Made by a program: the position numbers and the translations under genes. The notes under the pieces were generated by a model. The model was not told the DNA's origin. It did not search any database and saw nothing but the letters and a program-made list of their open reading frames with translations. A DNA stretch of 64,000 nucleotides from Elysia marginata (taxonomy: Eukaryota > Mollusca > Gastropoda > Plakobranchidae), in contig BMAT01004028.1 of the NCBI GenBank assembly GCA_019649035.1, positions 63,437-127,436 of the forward strand. Direction: 5' to 3'. Shown piece by piece: positions 17,320 to 26,680 of the stretch. Numbering within the stretch: position 1 is the stretch's first letter; each line of letters opens with the position of its first letter.

Positions 17320-17390
17320 AGGCATCGAGCGGATTCGAACCGCTGTACAAGGTTTTGCAGACCTCTGCCTAGCCACTCGGCCACGATGCC
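17320..17390 (-). tRNA. tRNA-Cys (GCA)
   Basis: On the minus strand the sequence folds as a complete cloverleaf: acceptor GGCATCG/CGATGCC, a D-arm GCC...GGC, anticodon loop CTGCAAA giving GCA, and a T-arm with TTCGAAT. The discriminator base is U73, as expected for tRNA-Cys. CCA is not encoded. It lies just after rho on the opposite strand. Confidence 0.97.
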
Positions 17391-17427
17391 TTTTTTGTAG
17401 CACAAATTTAAGCAAAACAATTATTCT

Positions 17428-17787
17428 TTACCCATTTTTCTGTTTTGTAATAGATACTTTTACCCCTTTTACATTTGCATTTATGGGTGGATTGACTTTA
17501 GTAACTGTTACAGTCGCTTTCTCTACTTTTTTTTCTTCCAGTATTCTGTCCAAAATTCTCTGAACAACATGTTCCAACAGATTAGACGGAATTTTCATTT
17601 CCTGTAGAGCGATATTATAAATAGAGATATAATCTACGGTATCTTCTAGCCTGTCTGTCTTAGTAGCTCTGTAAAAGTCAGTCTCAATAGCAATGTCTAT
17701 AATGTATTCACTCCCGATAACCCGCTCTTCTCTCATACAGCCATGGTAGGCATAGGTTTTTATAGATTGAAGCATCACTGTCCCCAT
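17428..17787 (-). CDS. folB: Dihydroneopterin aldolase
   Basis: FolB cleaves 7,8-dihydroneopterin to hydroxymethyl-dihydropterin and glycolaldehyde in folate synthesis. The 119-residue length is typical. Family features visible are AYHGCMREERVIG near the N-terminus (with the conserved Glu), DTVDYISIYN in the middle, LLEHVVQRI with the pterin-binding LLE, and the terminal strand VTVTKVNPP with the conserved Lys. The neighbours are tRNA-Cys and ppc; no other folate gene is near. Confidence 0.92.
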   Translation of the reverse strand: MGTVMLQSIKTYAYHGCMREERVIGSEYIIDIAIETDFYRATKTDRLEDTVDYISIYNIALQEMKIPSNLLEHVVQRILDRILEEKKVEKATVTVTKVNPPINANVKGVKVSITKQKNG

Positions 17788-17990
17788 GTTTTATTTAAGT
17801 CCTATATAAAAGTAGATTTTTTGCATATAAAAGGATAAGCTTTAGAAAACTAAAATTTTGAAAAATGAATAAACTAAAAGATTCTGTTTTTATTATTTGC
17901 ACTACAAAATTAATGCTATTTTTTTCTTGTATTAAAGATATACATTTCAGGATTTTTTCCATAAAATTAACCTGCAATTATCCAACAAAG

Positions 17991-20567
17991 CTAAGCCGAA
18001 TTTCTGCTAGCGTTGGTATTTCCAAACAGAGATCTGGTTACAATTTTCTTGTAAATAGAAATTTGCTTTTCGTCTGTTTCCCCCAACTTTTCTAATTCTT
18101 TGACCCTCTTTAAAGCATGTTGCTGAATGGTTAAAAGGGGAAGTGCTATTTTTTCTCTCATCTGTACCGATGCTTTTCCCACAGGTAGATTTTCCATTAA
18201 CACGGAGTATCCTGTCAATTTCAATAGAAGTTTTTTGCTCAGGATGTACTCATTGTGTATGATATTCCAAATTTCACCAAAATCTGGATCTTCTTTCATA
18301 TAAGCAGTCAGTTTGAAAAATGATTTTGCCAAGCTCATCATACTATTCTCAACTAGTGTTTTAAAGAATAGGGAATTGCCATACAAGTCCTTTACTTTTT
18401 CAAATGCTCCCCGTTTTTCAAACTCATTGAGAGCGGTCCCCAACCCAAAAAAGCCGGGGACATTTTGTTTTAATTGGCTCCAAGACCCCACAAAAGGAAT
18501 GGCACGAAGGGCAGAAAAGTCCAAATGCTCAGAGTTTCCGCGCTTTGAGGGGCGACTACCTATATTGGTTTCTCCATAGTACTTGACTGTCCCCATTGTC
18601 TCTAAATAGGGAACAAATTTTTCGTGGTTTTTAAACTTTGTATAGGCTTGATAGCTGATTTCTGCCAATTCCGATAGGGTCTTTCTATCCGTGTCTGATA
18701 GGTTAGATTCCGTAGAAAAAACAGTATTTTCTATGCCTGCACTGAGAAACTGTTCTAGGTCATATTTACCTTTGACAGGTGTTCCAAAATTAGAACTGAT
18801 GGTCTGTCCTTGAACGGTCAACTGCACATTCTCTTTTTCAATATTACTCCCTAATGAGGCATAAAATTGGTGTGTCTGTCCCCCTCCTCTTGCTGGCGGG
18901 CCTCCCCGTCCATCGAAGAAAGTTACCCGTACGCCATAATTTTTAGATGTTTTAGAAAGCTCTTCTTTAGCTCTGTAAATACTCCAATTTGCTTTGAGAT
19001 ACCCTCCGTCTTTGGTTCCGTCAGAAAAACCAAGCATAATGACCTGCTTATTTCCTCTTCTTTCCAAATGCTCCATATAGTGAGGATTACCATACAGACT
19101 GTGCATTGTATCGTAAGCCAGTTCCAAGTCGTCTATTGTCTCAAATAAGGGGACAATATCTACTGTCGGAAACTCCCAATCGCAAAACCTCAACAGAGCG
19201 AAAACCTCTAAAACATTTACCGAATTTTGATTGTTACTTATTATATAGCGACTACAACCCTTCTCTCCGTTGCTCTTTTGAATTTCCTTCATTGCATAGA
19301 TAGACTCTAATACGCCTTTTACTTCTTCGTCATCAAAATCAGAAGGGGATATATTGTAGCAAATCTCTGTGAGTAATTTCTCCTTTTCATCAAAACTCAA
19401 TGTGCCGTATCGTTTTGGGAATGTATTCATTCCTTTTTTATGGCAATACGCTAATATCTTTTCTACCGTAGCAGTATGAATACGGGAATCTTGACGAATA
19501 TCTATAGAAGCGAAATAAAACCCAAACAACTTAGTTTTATTGATAAGTGAATCTATCTCTTCAAGGTATAGAGACTGATGTTTCTCGATAAGTAAAGCCC
19601 TAATTTTTTGTAATTCCCCCTGAAAATACTCCAAAGTAAGAGTGTTCTTACCTTCATTGAGAATGCTAGTATAGAGCTTACTATCCAATCTCTCTACAAT
19701 ACTATAAACATCCTGAAATGTGAGTTTTCTGCGAATCATCCGGACATCCCCGTAATAATTTCTGATAAGTGTTGACTTTAGTCTTTGAGCGACTTTTAAG
19801 GTTATATCTGCCGTTACAAAAGGATTGCCATCTCTATCCCCACCCGGCCAAAAGCCGAGTTCAACTATATTGTTGTCCAATTTGTCATCTTCTGAAAGTA
19901 TATGAGTCTCTACATAGTCGTATATCTGTGAAATAGAGTGGTAAAATACATTTTCTAAATACCACACGAGGTTAACAGCTTCATCATACGGAGTCGGTTT
20001 TTTCTTGTTAAAGAAGGGTGTCTTGCCCAACTGTGAAAGCAATTTTTTAATCTCCAAAGTATTGTTTCTTTCGATTGATTTGCCCAGTTCGGTAATAATT
20101 CCCAAAACAGGACCCGGATAGAATTGCGTGGGGTGTGCTGTTAGAACAATTCTGATTTTGAACTTCTTTATGACATTTCTCAAAATAGGCAAGGTATTCC
20201 TTTCCTCCGCAGTATCTTTTAGGTGATGGATAGTCCCTACACCACCTGTATTATAGACTTTACTAAAGGATGCATCTTCTATAGCATCGAACAAAACAAC
20301 CTGTCGCTCTATGTACCGTATGAACTGAAATAGAGAGTCTATCTGTGATGTTTCTGTATTTTTCTCCAAATAATTTTCAAAAAATTCATTTACTATCTCC
20401 GAAGGATTTAGCCCCCTATCATAGCCCTCCTGACATATACTGGAAAAAATAGGAAGCAATTTCCCTGTCTTGCCAACCCCTTCAAAAGGAAGCGTCATAA
20501 AGAGACTGTTGTAGATGTTGTACTTTAGAGCAACATGCTCGTTGAACCTCTGTAATCTGTAATTCAT
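17991..20567 (-). CDS. ppc: Phosphoenolpyruvate carboxylase
   Basis: Ppc fixes bicarbonate on PEP to give oxaloacetate, refilling the TCA cycle. The 858-residue protein has catalytic His145 in TAHPTQ (143-148), the GGDRDGNPFV motif, the FSDGTKDGGY region and the glycine-rich FDGRGGPPARGGG loop. The C-terminus reads RNSA instead of the usual RNTG; as this tail lines the active site and inhibitor site, regulation could differ, although the Bacteroidetes form may normally look like this. A TAAGTTTG box lies 25 bases upstream. It is a single-gene unit. Confidence 0.95.
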   Translation of the reverse strand: MNYRLQRFNEHVALKYNIYNSLFMTLPFEGVGKTGKLLPIFSSICQEGYDRGLNPSEIVNEFFENYLEKNTETSQIDSLFQFIRYIERQVVLFDAIEDASFSKVYNTGGVGTIHHLKDTAEERNTLPILRNVIKKFKIRIVLTAHPTQFYPGPVLGIITELGKSIERNNTLEIKKLLSQLGKTPFFNKKKPTPYDEAVNLVWYLENVFYHSISQIYDYVETHILSEDDKLDNNIVELGFWPGGDRDGNPFVTADITLKVAQRLKSTLIRNYYGDVRMIRRKLTFQDVYSIVERLDSKLYTSILNEGKNTLTLEYFQGELQKIRALLIEKHQSLYLEEIDSLINKTKLFGFYFASIDIRQDSRIHTATVEKILAYCHKKGMNTFPKRYGTLSFDEKEKLLTEICYNISPSDFDDEEVKGVLESIYAMKEIQKSNGEKGCSRYIISNNQNSVNVLEVFALLRFCDWEFPTVDIVPLFETIDDLELAYDTMHSLYGNPHYMEHLERRGNKQVIMLGFSDGTKDGGYLKANWSIYRAKEELSKTSKNYGVRVTFFDGRGGPPARGGGQTHQFYASLGSNIEKENVQLTVQGQTISSNFGTPVKGKYDLEQFLSAGIENTVFSTESNLSDTDRKTLSELAEISYQAYTKFKNHEKFVPYLETMGTVKYYGETNIGSRPSKRGNSEHLDFSALRAIPFVGSWSQLKQNVPGFFGLGTALNEFEKRGAFEKVKDLYGNSLFFKTLVENSMMSLAKSFFKLTAYMKEDPDFGEIWNIIHNEYILSKKLLLKLTGYSVLMENLPVGKASVQMREKIALPLLTIQQHALKRVKELEKLGETDEKQISIYKKIVTRSLFGNTNASRNSA

Positions 20568-20589
20568 ACTTTTTTTGTCATGTCTTGGG

Positions 20590-20597
20590 CAAACTTA
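20590..20597 (-). promoter_or_regulatory. -7 box upstream of ppc
   Basis: TAAGTTTG on the minus strand matches TAnnTTTG exactly, 22 bases before the ppc ATG at 20567. Confidence 0.45.
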
Positions 20598-20653
20598 TTT
20601 TGCTAAATCCCCTCTTTTTCCAGAATGCAAAGTTAGTCTTTTATCTTTTACCC

Positions 20654-21739
20654 TTATCTAGACCTTAACAATGCTAAAACTCTCTTGCGTGTTTTACTTC
20701 TGTCTATTTTTCCATTGTCAGTTTTTACAAAACGCGCTACCACTACAACTCTCTTGGGGTATTCATAAGGGTGAAGTCTCACTTGTGATTTTATTTGTTC
20801 CAAAAGTATTTGGCTATCAATTTCTTTTTCTGATTCCAAAACCAGAGTAACACTTTCTCCGAACTTTTTATCCTTTAACCCCAATACAAAGAAAGGGTGA
20901 GTTATAATTTTTCTCATGGCATACTCTACACTTTCAGCGAATATTTTAACCCCACCAGAATTGATTATATTGTCATACCTACCCAATATTCTAAAGGTAT
21001 TTTTGCGTCCCATTTCAGCCAAATCATTTGTGATAATTTCACTGTCTCCCAGCCTTTTTCCTTTTATTTTAAGACAACCCCTGCTATCCAAAGTAATATT
21101 TATCCCTGGTAAGGCTTCAAAAAAAAATTGTGTTTTGGGATAGAGTTGCTTCACCGCAATGTGCGATACGGTTTCCGTCATTCCATAAGTTTCATAAATT
21201 TTGGGGGTTCCGTCCAATTTTTTGAACACATCATAAAAATGCGTTGCTATACCGCCGACAATAAGCGTTTTTATTCTATTTAGTTGAGATAGGGAATTGA
21301 CTACTTGCAATGGCACCATAGCCACAAAGTCATAGTTCTGTTGGTTACCCTCTAAGGGTTTTGATGTGTCCTCTGTGGTGGTCAAATCTAGCCCTAAAAC
21401 CAATGCTCTAACGAGCATCATTTTCCCGGCTATATAAGAGGGATTAAGGCATAATAATGCTTTCATTTTTGGTTCTAAGGAAAAAAATTTGCCTGTTTCC
21501 AAGGCAGATAAAATCATAGATTTTTTACTTACCGAGATTTTTTTGGGGATTGCTGTACTCCCCGAAGTTTTGAGTTTTATTGTGTCAGACTTTGAGAACC
21601 AATCCGTCAAAAAAGTGATAATACCCTCCCTCACATTTTGGGATTGAAGTGCATCGATAAATGATTTTGGATCTGTAATGGAAAGTCCATTTATTCTACA
21701 GTAAGGATGTAAATAATTGTTAATACTAGACCCACTCAT
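20654..21739 (-). CDS. menE: o-Succinylbenzoate--CoA ligase
   Basis: MenE activates o-succinylbenzoate as its CoA thioester in menaquinone synthesis. The 361-residue protein is a short AMP-binding enzyme of the Bacteroidetes MenE type: the P-loop reads KTSGSTAIPKKI, then ETYGMTET and the RYDNIINSGGVKI hinge, and DNGKIDRSK near the end with the catalytic Lys. It overlaps the upstream CPBP protease gene by four bases and is expected to be co-transcribed with it. menC is separate at 60.8 kb. Confidence 0.88.
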   Translation of the reverse strand: MSGSSINNYLHPYCRINGLSITDPKSFIDALQSQNVREGIITFLTDWFSKSDTIKLKTSGSTAIPKKISVSKKSMILSALETGKFFSLEPKMKALLCLNPSYIAGKMMLVRALVLGLDLTTTEDTSKPLEGNQQNYDFVAMVPLQVVNSLSQLNRIKTLIVGGIATHFYDVFKKLDGTPKIYETYGMTETVSHIAVKQLYPKTQFFFEALPGINITLDSRGCLKIKGKRLGDSEIITNDLAEMGRKNTFRILGRYDNIINSGGVKIFAESVEYAMRKIITHPFFVLGLKDKKFGESVTLVLESEKEIDSQILLEQIKSQVRLHPYEYPKRVVVVARFVKTDNGKIDRSKTRKRVLALLRSR

Positions 21740-22470
21740 AATTTTCTTATGTCAGCGTCAGCAAAAAGGCTTGTTCTAAGATTCTTCCACTTGTACTTTT
21801 TAGACAAAGTATAGAGTAAAAGAGGATAAATGACAAGTAGCATAAAGAGTACCTCCGACAAGCTAGGTTCTTCAAAAGAATAGAAAATAGCATCTGTCTG
21901 AATAGAAGCCCAGTCATATGAAACCAAAAGAAAAGTGAGAAGATTATTTGCAAAATGAAAGCCTATGGAGAGTTCCAAGCCCCTGTCTAAAATTGTAACT
22001 GTTGTTAAGAAAAAGCCGGCACCTATATATAATATCATAATAAATGTACCCAAGTGCCGTACCTCCAAATTAAAGTAGTGAAAAAGTCCAAACCCCACTG
22101 ATGATACGAAAAATGAAACCGCTCTTTTTCCTGTCAGGTTGGTTATCCTCTGTAACAAAAACCTTCTAAAAAAAACCTCTTCAAAGAGCACTTGAACGGA
22201 AAAGAAAATCACGGAAGCAAGTAACAAAACTAGAAATCGCGCACAATCAAATTGCAAAATATACACGCCTCCTAAAAACAGATAGTCTAACCCAAACAAC
22301 CCTACTTCAACTAATATCCAAATAAAAAAAGCATAGAAAAGCCTCTGAAAGTCAAATCGTTTCCTAAAAGTAAATATTCTCAAAATAGACATTTTATATA
22401 CCTTCTTGATTAAGAATAATAGGAAAAACAAGGCAAGAGCAAAATATATAAATCCTAAAGCTATATCCAA
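21736..22470 (-). CDS. CPBP family intramembrane metalloprotease
   Basis: A 244-residue polytopic membrane protein with about seven hydrophobic segments. The family's motif 1 is FEEVFFRRF (EExxxR) and motif 2 is FGLFHYFN (FxxxH), the presumed metal ligands. Members are Rce1/type II CAAX-like proteases, some of which give bacteriocin immunity or process signal proteins; the substrate here is unknown. The stop overlaps the menE start by four bases, a linkage worth noting because no functional connection is known. Confidence 0.85.
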   Translation of the reverse strand: MDIALGFIYFALALFFLLFLIKKVYKMSILRIFTFRKRFDFQRLFYAFFIWILVEVGLFGLDYLFLGGVYILQFDCARFLVLLLASVIFFSVQVLFEEVFFRRFLLQRITNLTGKRAVSFFVSSVGFGLFHYFNLEVRHLGTFIMILYIGAGFFLTTVTILDRGLELSIGFHFANNLLTFLLVSYDWASIQTDAIFYSFEEPSLSEVLFMLLVIYPLLLYTLSKKYKWKNLRTSLFADADIRKL

Positions 22471-22527
22471 TTTACATTTTACTTAAGTTAGGTTGTCTGA
22501 ATTTTATTTTTTATTCTATTAAAACAC

Positions 22528-24048
22528 CTATACAAGTGATTTTTGCGTCATTGATTTCGGTTTTGCGATCCCCATTAGTTTTAAAATTGTAGGGGCAATA
22601 TCTGCTAAAATACCCCCTTCTTGCACACGCTTTACATCTTTATCTACTACAATAATGGGGACAAGGTTAGTGGTATGTGAGGTATTAGGGGAACCGTTGG
22701 GGTTACTCATTGTATCACAATTACCATGGTCTGCTATAATGATGCAAGTGTAATTACCTTTTAAGGCGGTCTCAATGACATCTTTTGTACATTTATCAAC
22801 TGTTTCAACAGCTTTTATAGTGGCTTGCATACTTCCTGTATGTCCTACCATATCCGGGTTTGCAAAATTTAGACAAATAAAGTCTGTTTCAGATTTTGTG
22901 AGTTCGGGAACAATTTTATCTCTTATGTCATAAGCACTCATTTCCGGTTTTAAGTCATAGGTTGCGACCTTGGGCGAAGGGCATAATATCCGCTTTTCAT
23001 TTTCAAAAGGCATCTCTTTTCCCCCATTGAAAAAGAATGTTATATGAGGGTATTTTTCTGTTTCGGCTATTCTGATTTGTTTTTTCCCATTTTTTGCAAG
23101 CACCTCTCCAAGTGTATCTTTTATATTCTCTTTATTATAGATGACACCGATGTTTTTAAAAGACTCGTCATAGCATGTCATTGTAATGTAGTGCAGGTCT
23201 AGGGGAGACATACCCATGTCGGGGTGGGCTTTTTGCGAAAGTACTTCTGTTAACTGCCTTCCCCTGTCTGTTCTAAAATTGAAAAATATCACTACATCTC
23301 CATTTTCTATACTTGCAGTGGCTTGTCCCTTCTCATTTGACACTACTATTGGTTTAATGAACTCGTCTGTAGTTCCTGATTTGTAACTTTTCTCTACCGC
23401 ATCTAAAACATCTTGTACTTTATCCCCCTGTCCATTTACCAAAAGGTCATACGCCTGCTTGACCCTATCCCAACGCTTGTCTCTATCCATGGCGTAATAT
23501 CTACCGATGACACTTGCCAATTTAACAGACTTATTGTCTATATATTCCAATATTTCCTTTATGAAGCTTTTTCCACTCTTGGGGTCTACATCTCTCCCGT
23601 CTGTAAATGCGTGAATATATACCTGTTTTATATCAAAATCTTCCGTGGCACATATCAATCCTTTGAGATGATCTATATGAGAATGTACACCACCATTACT
23701 GAGTAATCCCAAGAAATGCACTTTTGAATTGTTATCCTTGGCATATTGTAAGCCCTCTTTGAGAGTCTTTTGGTGGGCTAGCCTTTTTTCTTTTACTGCC
23801 AAGTTAATTTTAACCAAATCCTGATAGACAATTCTCCCCGCACCGATATTCATATGCCCTACTTCGCTATTGCCCATCTGCCCATCAGGTAGACCGACAT
23901 CCATGCCAAAAGTTTTTAATGTAGCGTGAGGATACGCCTTGTACAAACTATCCATAAAAGGTGTATTGGCATTGTCTATCGCTGAGACAGTTGGATTTGG
24001 AGAAATACCCCAGCCATCTAAAATTAAGAGCATTACCTTTTTGTTCAT
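22528..24048 (-). CDS. gpmI: 2,3-Bisphosphoglycerate-independent phosphoglycerate mutase
   Basis: GpmI interconverts 3- and 2-phosphoglycerate using manganese. The frame stays open upstream to 24180, but ATG at 24048 gives the normal start MNKKVMLLILDGWG and a normal length of 506 residues, and a TAACTTTG promoter box lies just before it. Motifs: LILDGWG (metal Asp), GNSEVGHMNIGAG with the phosphorylated Ser, HSHIDHL, GRDVDP, RDKRWDR, and the C-terminal ADHGNCD. Divergent from the cysteine desulfurase with only 67 bases between starts. Confidence 0.95.
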   Translation of the reverse strand: MNKKVMLLILDGWGISPNPTVSAIDNANTPFMDSLYKAYPHATLKTFGMDVGLPDGQMGNSEVGHMNIGAGRIVYQDLVKINLAVKEKRLAHQKTLKEGLQYAKDNNSKVHFLGLLSNGGVHSHIDHLKGLICATEDFDIKQVYIHAFTDGRDVDPKSGKSFIKEILEYIDNKSVKLASVIGRYYAMDRDKRWDRVKQAYDLLVNGQGDKVQDVLDAVEKSYKSGTTDEFIKPIVVSNEKGQATASIENGDVVIFFNFRTDRGRQLTEVLSQKAHPDMGMSPLDLHYITMTCYDESFKNIGVIYNKENIKDTLGEVLAKNGKKQIRIAETEKYPHITFFFNGGKEMPFENEKRILCPSPKVATYDLKPEMSAYDIRDKIVPELTKSETDFICLNFANPDMVGHTGSMQATIKAVETVDKCTKDVIETALKGNYTCIIIADHGNCDTMSNPNGSPNTSHTTNLVPIIVVDKDVKRVQEGGILADIAPTILKLMGIAKPKSMTQKSLV

Positions 24049-24074
24049 CTTATTTCTGTTGATTTTTATGCCCA

Positions 24075-24082
24075 CAAAGTTA
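24075..24082 (-). promoter_or_regulatory. -7 box for gpmI
   Basis: TAACTTTG on the minus strand matches TAnnTTTG exactly, 26 bases before the gpmI ATG. It supports the shorter gpmI start. Confidence 0.45.
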
Positions 24083-24102
24083 CAATTCTCGTTAGTAAAT
24101 AG

Positions 24103-24110
24103 TAACTTCG
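24103..24110 (+). promoter_or_regulatory. Possible -7 box for the cysteine desulfurase gene
   Basis: TAACTTCG differs from TAnnTTTG by one base and ends six bases before the preferred GTG start at 24116. If used, the transcript would have almost no leader. Confidence 0.25.
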
Positions 24111-24115
24111 TAGCT

Positions 24116-25264
24116 GTGAAACAGGTGTATTTTGACAGTGTCGCCACCTCCCAACCTAGAGCGTGTGTTTTGGAAACCATCCAAGAAGCACTTTCCAGTA
24201 CCTATGGCAATCCCTCTTCCATCCATTCTTTTGGCAGAAAAGCTAAAGCCATTGTGGAAAATACCCGGAAGACAATAGCCAATGAGCTAAATGCAAAACC
24301 TTCTGAAATTATCTTCACATCTGGGGGGACAGAAGCAGACAACCTTATTATACAGGGGGCTGTCAATCATCTTGGGGTGAGTCATATTATCACATCCAAA
24401 ATAGAACACCACGCTGTTACACACACAGTGGAATATTTAGCCAAAAATAAGGGGATAAAAGTGCAGTATGTAGAGCTTCTACCCAATGGAAATATCAGCT
24501 ACGAAAATTTAGAGGCCCTCCTCAAAGAGGCCGAAGGGAAGACTTTAGTTTCCTTAATGCATATCAACAATGAGATAGGCAATATCACCGATATAGATAC
24601 TGTTTGTAAAATAGCTAAGCATTACAATGCTTTAGTTCACTCTGATACGGTGCAATCAATAGGGCACTACCCGTGGGATTTTGGCAAATGTCAGCTAGAT
24701 TTTTTGGTTGCTTCGGCACATAAATTTCATGGGGCAAAAGGCATAGGCTTTGCTTTTATAAGAAATGCTACTGGGCTAAAACCACTATTATTTGGTGGCT
24801 CTCAGGAGAGAGGAATGCGCGCGGGGACAGAGGCTGTTCACGATATTGCTGGTATGGAAGTGGCCTTTAAAGAGAGCTATCAAAACCTGACGAAAGAGCA
24901 GACCTATGTGAGGGCTTTAAAAACCTATTTTATAGAGCAGATAAGTGCATCGGGGATTAGCGTTGCCTTTAATGGCAACTCAGAAAGCCTTGAGGAAAGT
25001 GCTTACAACTTGGTAAATATATGCCTCACTGACCTCAACCAAGAAAAGGCAGATTTGTTCACCTTTTATTTAGATTTGGAGGGGATAGCCTGCTCTAGAG
25101 GTAGTGCTTGCCAGTCCGGAACATCTATAGGTTCGCATGTCTTGAAAGAGATAAAAGCCGACAAGCATCCTGCCCTGAGATTGTCATTTTCTATCTTTAA
25201 CTCCAAAGAAGATATTGACTACGCTATTGAGAAAATAGGCAAAATCATAAAGAAAATAAGCTAA
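24116..25264 (+). CDS. Cysteine desulfurase (NifS/IscS family)
   Basis: A PLP enzyme that takes sulfur from cysteine for Fe-S clusters and thiolated tRNA. Visible: YFDSVAT near the start (family usually YFDNAATT), EHHAV with the His stacking on PLP, SAHKFHGAKG with the PLP Lys, and the mobile loop ACSRGSACQSG with the catalytic Cys. The frame is open from 23939. I choose GTG at 24116, giving VKQVYFD and 382 residues, because the longer reading would run through the gpmI promoter; ATG at 24068 is the alternative. The stop overlaps the convergent SRPBCC gene by four bases. Confidence 0.85.
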   Translation: MKQVYFDSVATSQPRACVLETIQEALSSTYGNPSSIHSFGRKAKAIVENTRKTIANELNAKPSEIIFTSGGTEADNLIIQGAVNHLGVSHIITSKIEHHAVTHTVEYLAKNKGIKVQYVELLPNGNISYENLEALLKEAEGKTLVSLMHINNEIGNITDIDTVCKIAKHYNALVHSDTVQSIGHYPWDFGKCQLDFLVASAHKFHGAKGIGFAFIRNATGLKPLLFGGSQERGMRAGTEAVHDIAGMEVAFKESYQNLTKEQTYVRALKTYFIEQISASGISVAFNGNSESLEESAYNLVNICLTDLNQEKADLFTFYLDLEGIACSRGSACQSGTSIGSHVLKEIKADKHPALRLSFSIFNSKEDIDYAIEKIGKIIKKIS

Positions 25265-25644
25265 ATAGAGTTCAAGTTTTCTACAAGTGTGTGCAGAAAG
25301 TTTGAGAGGGGTTTTCGTATCATCGTACTAATTATAGAGTTGAAATCTCCCTCAAAATGGCAAATAACCTCAGTCCTCTTTTCTGCAATTTCCCTAATTT
25401 GGAATTCCAAAGAAAAGGGCTTTTCCGTAGAGACATACTTCAAGTAGGTATGGGGTTCTTTTTCTGATAAGTTTAAGGTCATCTTAGGTAAGGTTCCAAA
25501 AGAGAAAGTAAATCCATTTTCTGATATTTCAAAAGAAGAAATATCCTTTGGCATGAGCTTTCTAAAATTAGAGGGCTCTAAAAGAAATTGAAACACTTTC
25601 TTTGCAGAGGTATCGAGTTGTTTTGCAGGAATATCTACACGCAT
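25261..25644 (-). CDS. SRPBCC (START/Bet v 1-like) superfamily protein
   Basis: A 127-residue cytosolic protein with the START-like pattern: an N-terminal strand followed by VFQFLLEPSNFRKLMP, alternating strands, and a long C-terminal helix (MIRKPLSNFLHTLVENL). Such proteins are common single genes in Bacteroidetes, often annotated as orthologues of polyketide cyclases; the ligand is unknown. Convergent with the cysteine desulfurase, sharing four bases. Confidence 0.72.
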   Translation of the reverse strand: MRVDIPAKQLDTSAKKVFQFLLEPSNFRKLMPKDISSFEISENGFTFSFGTLPKMTLNLSEKEPHTYLKYVSTEKPFSLEFQIREIAEKRTEVICHFEGDFNSIISTMIRKPLSNFLHTLVENLNSI

Positions 25645-25757
25645 TTTGTACTCTTTTCGTTGCGCAATGTACCTATTTCATCTTTCATAAAAAAGCCCAA
25701 CACTTTGTCGCAATTCCCAGCCGCCCCAACTTATTTATACTAATTAAAAATAATTTA

Positions 25758-25765
25758 TATATTTG
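25758..25765 (+). promoter_or_regulatory. -7 box of the iron-uptake locus
   Basis: TATATTTG matches TAnnTTTG exactly. It covers the TTG codon at 25763, so that TTG cannot be the start of the DUF4856 gene; the transcript should begin near 25772. Confidence 0.5.
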
Positions 25766-25828
25766 CAATTCTTAATTAACTCTAGAATAAAAGATATACC
25801 AGCTAAAAAAATAAGTGTACAGTCTATT

Positions 25829-26680
25829 ATGACTCTATTTTTTGTCTCCTTTATGTTCTTAAGTTCTTACAATAAAAATGAGCCTAGTGTTACCGCAACA
25901 CCCGATACTTACGGCTTTAAAAGAGATGGAAAATCATCTGTTAGTTTTACTCTACAAACTCAACGGATAAAAATGGCAGAAGAGCTGATTATTAAACTTG
26001 ATGATAATAGCTCTACAAATGATAAGTTGTCAAAAATGTTTGATCATAATAAGGAAGGTTCAAATGATTTTCCTGATGCGCTCCTTAATAGCTCTGGAAA
26101 GAGTATCCGTAGCAAAGTGTTACCTTCAAAAGATTTCTTTTCTAAAAATGCTTCGGTACAGGGGGAAATCAAAACACAATTTGATAATTGGACAAAGGTT
26201 CAGGTAGATGAGGTATTTCCAAAATGGGATACAGATGCTACTTCGCGAAATCCAGGAAAGTTAGAGGCAGAAGATAAGACGCGTCATGTCAATACCAAGG
26301 GGATGGAATATATCCAAATTATCAAAAAATCGCTTAGGAGCCACGACGCTTTTACATTGGGAAGGGCTACTATAGTGAATAAGAACTACGAGGAAAGAGA
26401 CAAACAAGCAAATATTATTAGGGAAAATATATCCAAAGTAATTGCTGTTAGAACGGCACATTACTCACAGTCAGAAAAGGATAAGTTGTCGGGCGCCGGT
26501 GAGAAAAAAAGTGCTTTTCACGATTTATCTGAGGTCTTTGGATTTATGTATAGCTTACAGGTTAATAGAAAACCAAATAGTAAGGCTCCCTACTTTACAA
26601 GACAAGAAGTAAAAGGGTTTACTGACAAACTAGAGGTAAATAATGGCTTTTGGGAGATTACGTCTGCTTACATTGCATGA
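25829..26680 (+). CDS. DUF4856-type protein of an iron-uptake locus, apparently decayed
   Basis: The sequence matches the DUF4856 pattern by eye: TYGFKRDGKSSVSF near the start, QVDEVFPKW, HVNTKGMEYIQ, GRATIVNKNYEERDKQANIIRE, FHDLSEVFGFMYSLQ and GFWEIT. From memory, family members are lipoproteins of about 400 residues that precede imelysin genes. Three oddities: the lipobox position is Tyr14 (SSY, codon TAC at 25868) instead of Cys; a block of roughly 95-100 residues present in the family after KSL is missing around 26330-26350; and the last 20 or so family residues (HEISNAIVTKFAFTVAQ) are encoded in the next frame, ending at 26738. Start set at ATG 25829, downstream of the promoter box. Function may be lost. 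Confidence 0.7.
   Translation: MTLFFVSFMFLSSYNKNEPSVTATPDTYGFKRDGKSSVSFTLQTQRIKMAEELIIKLDDNSSTNDKLSKMFDHNKEGSNDFPDALLNSSGKSIRSKVLPSKDFFSKNASVQGEIKTQFDNWTKVQVDEVFPKWDTDATSRNPGKLEAEDKTRHVNTKGMEYIQIIKKSLRSHDAFTLGRATIVNKNYEERDKQANIIRENISKVIAVRTAHYSQSEKDKLSGAGEKKSAFHDLSEVFGFMYSLQVNRKPNSKAPYFTRQEVKGFTDKLEVNNGFWEITSAYIA

Noticed and set aside
17991-18003. Unusual C-terminal RNSA of PEP carboxylase as a defect
   Set aside because: The rest of the enzyme is intact and this ending may be normal for the lineage.
24049-24180. 44-residue N-terminal extension of gpmI
   Set aside because: No homology to the family, it crosses the gpmI promoter box, and it would run into the divergent gene.
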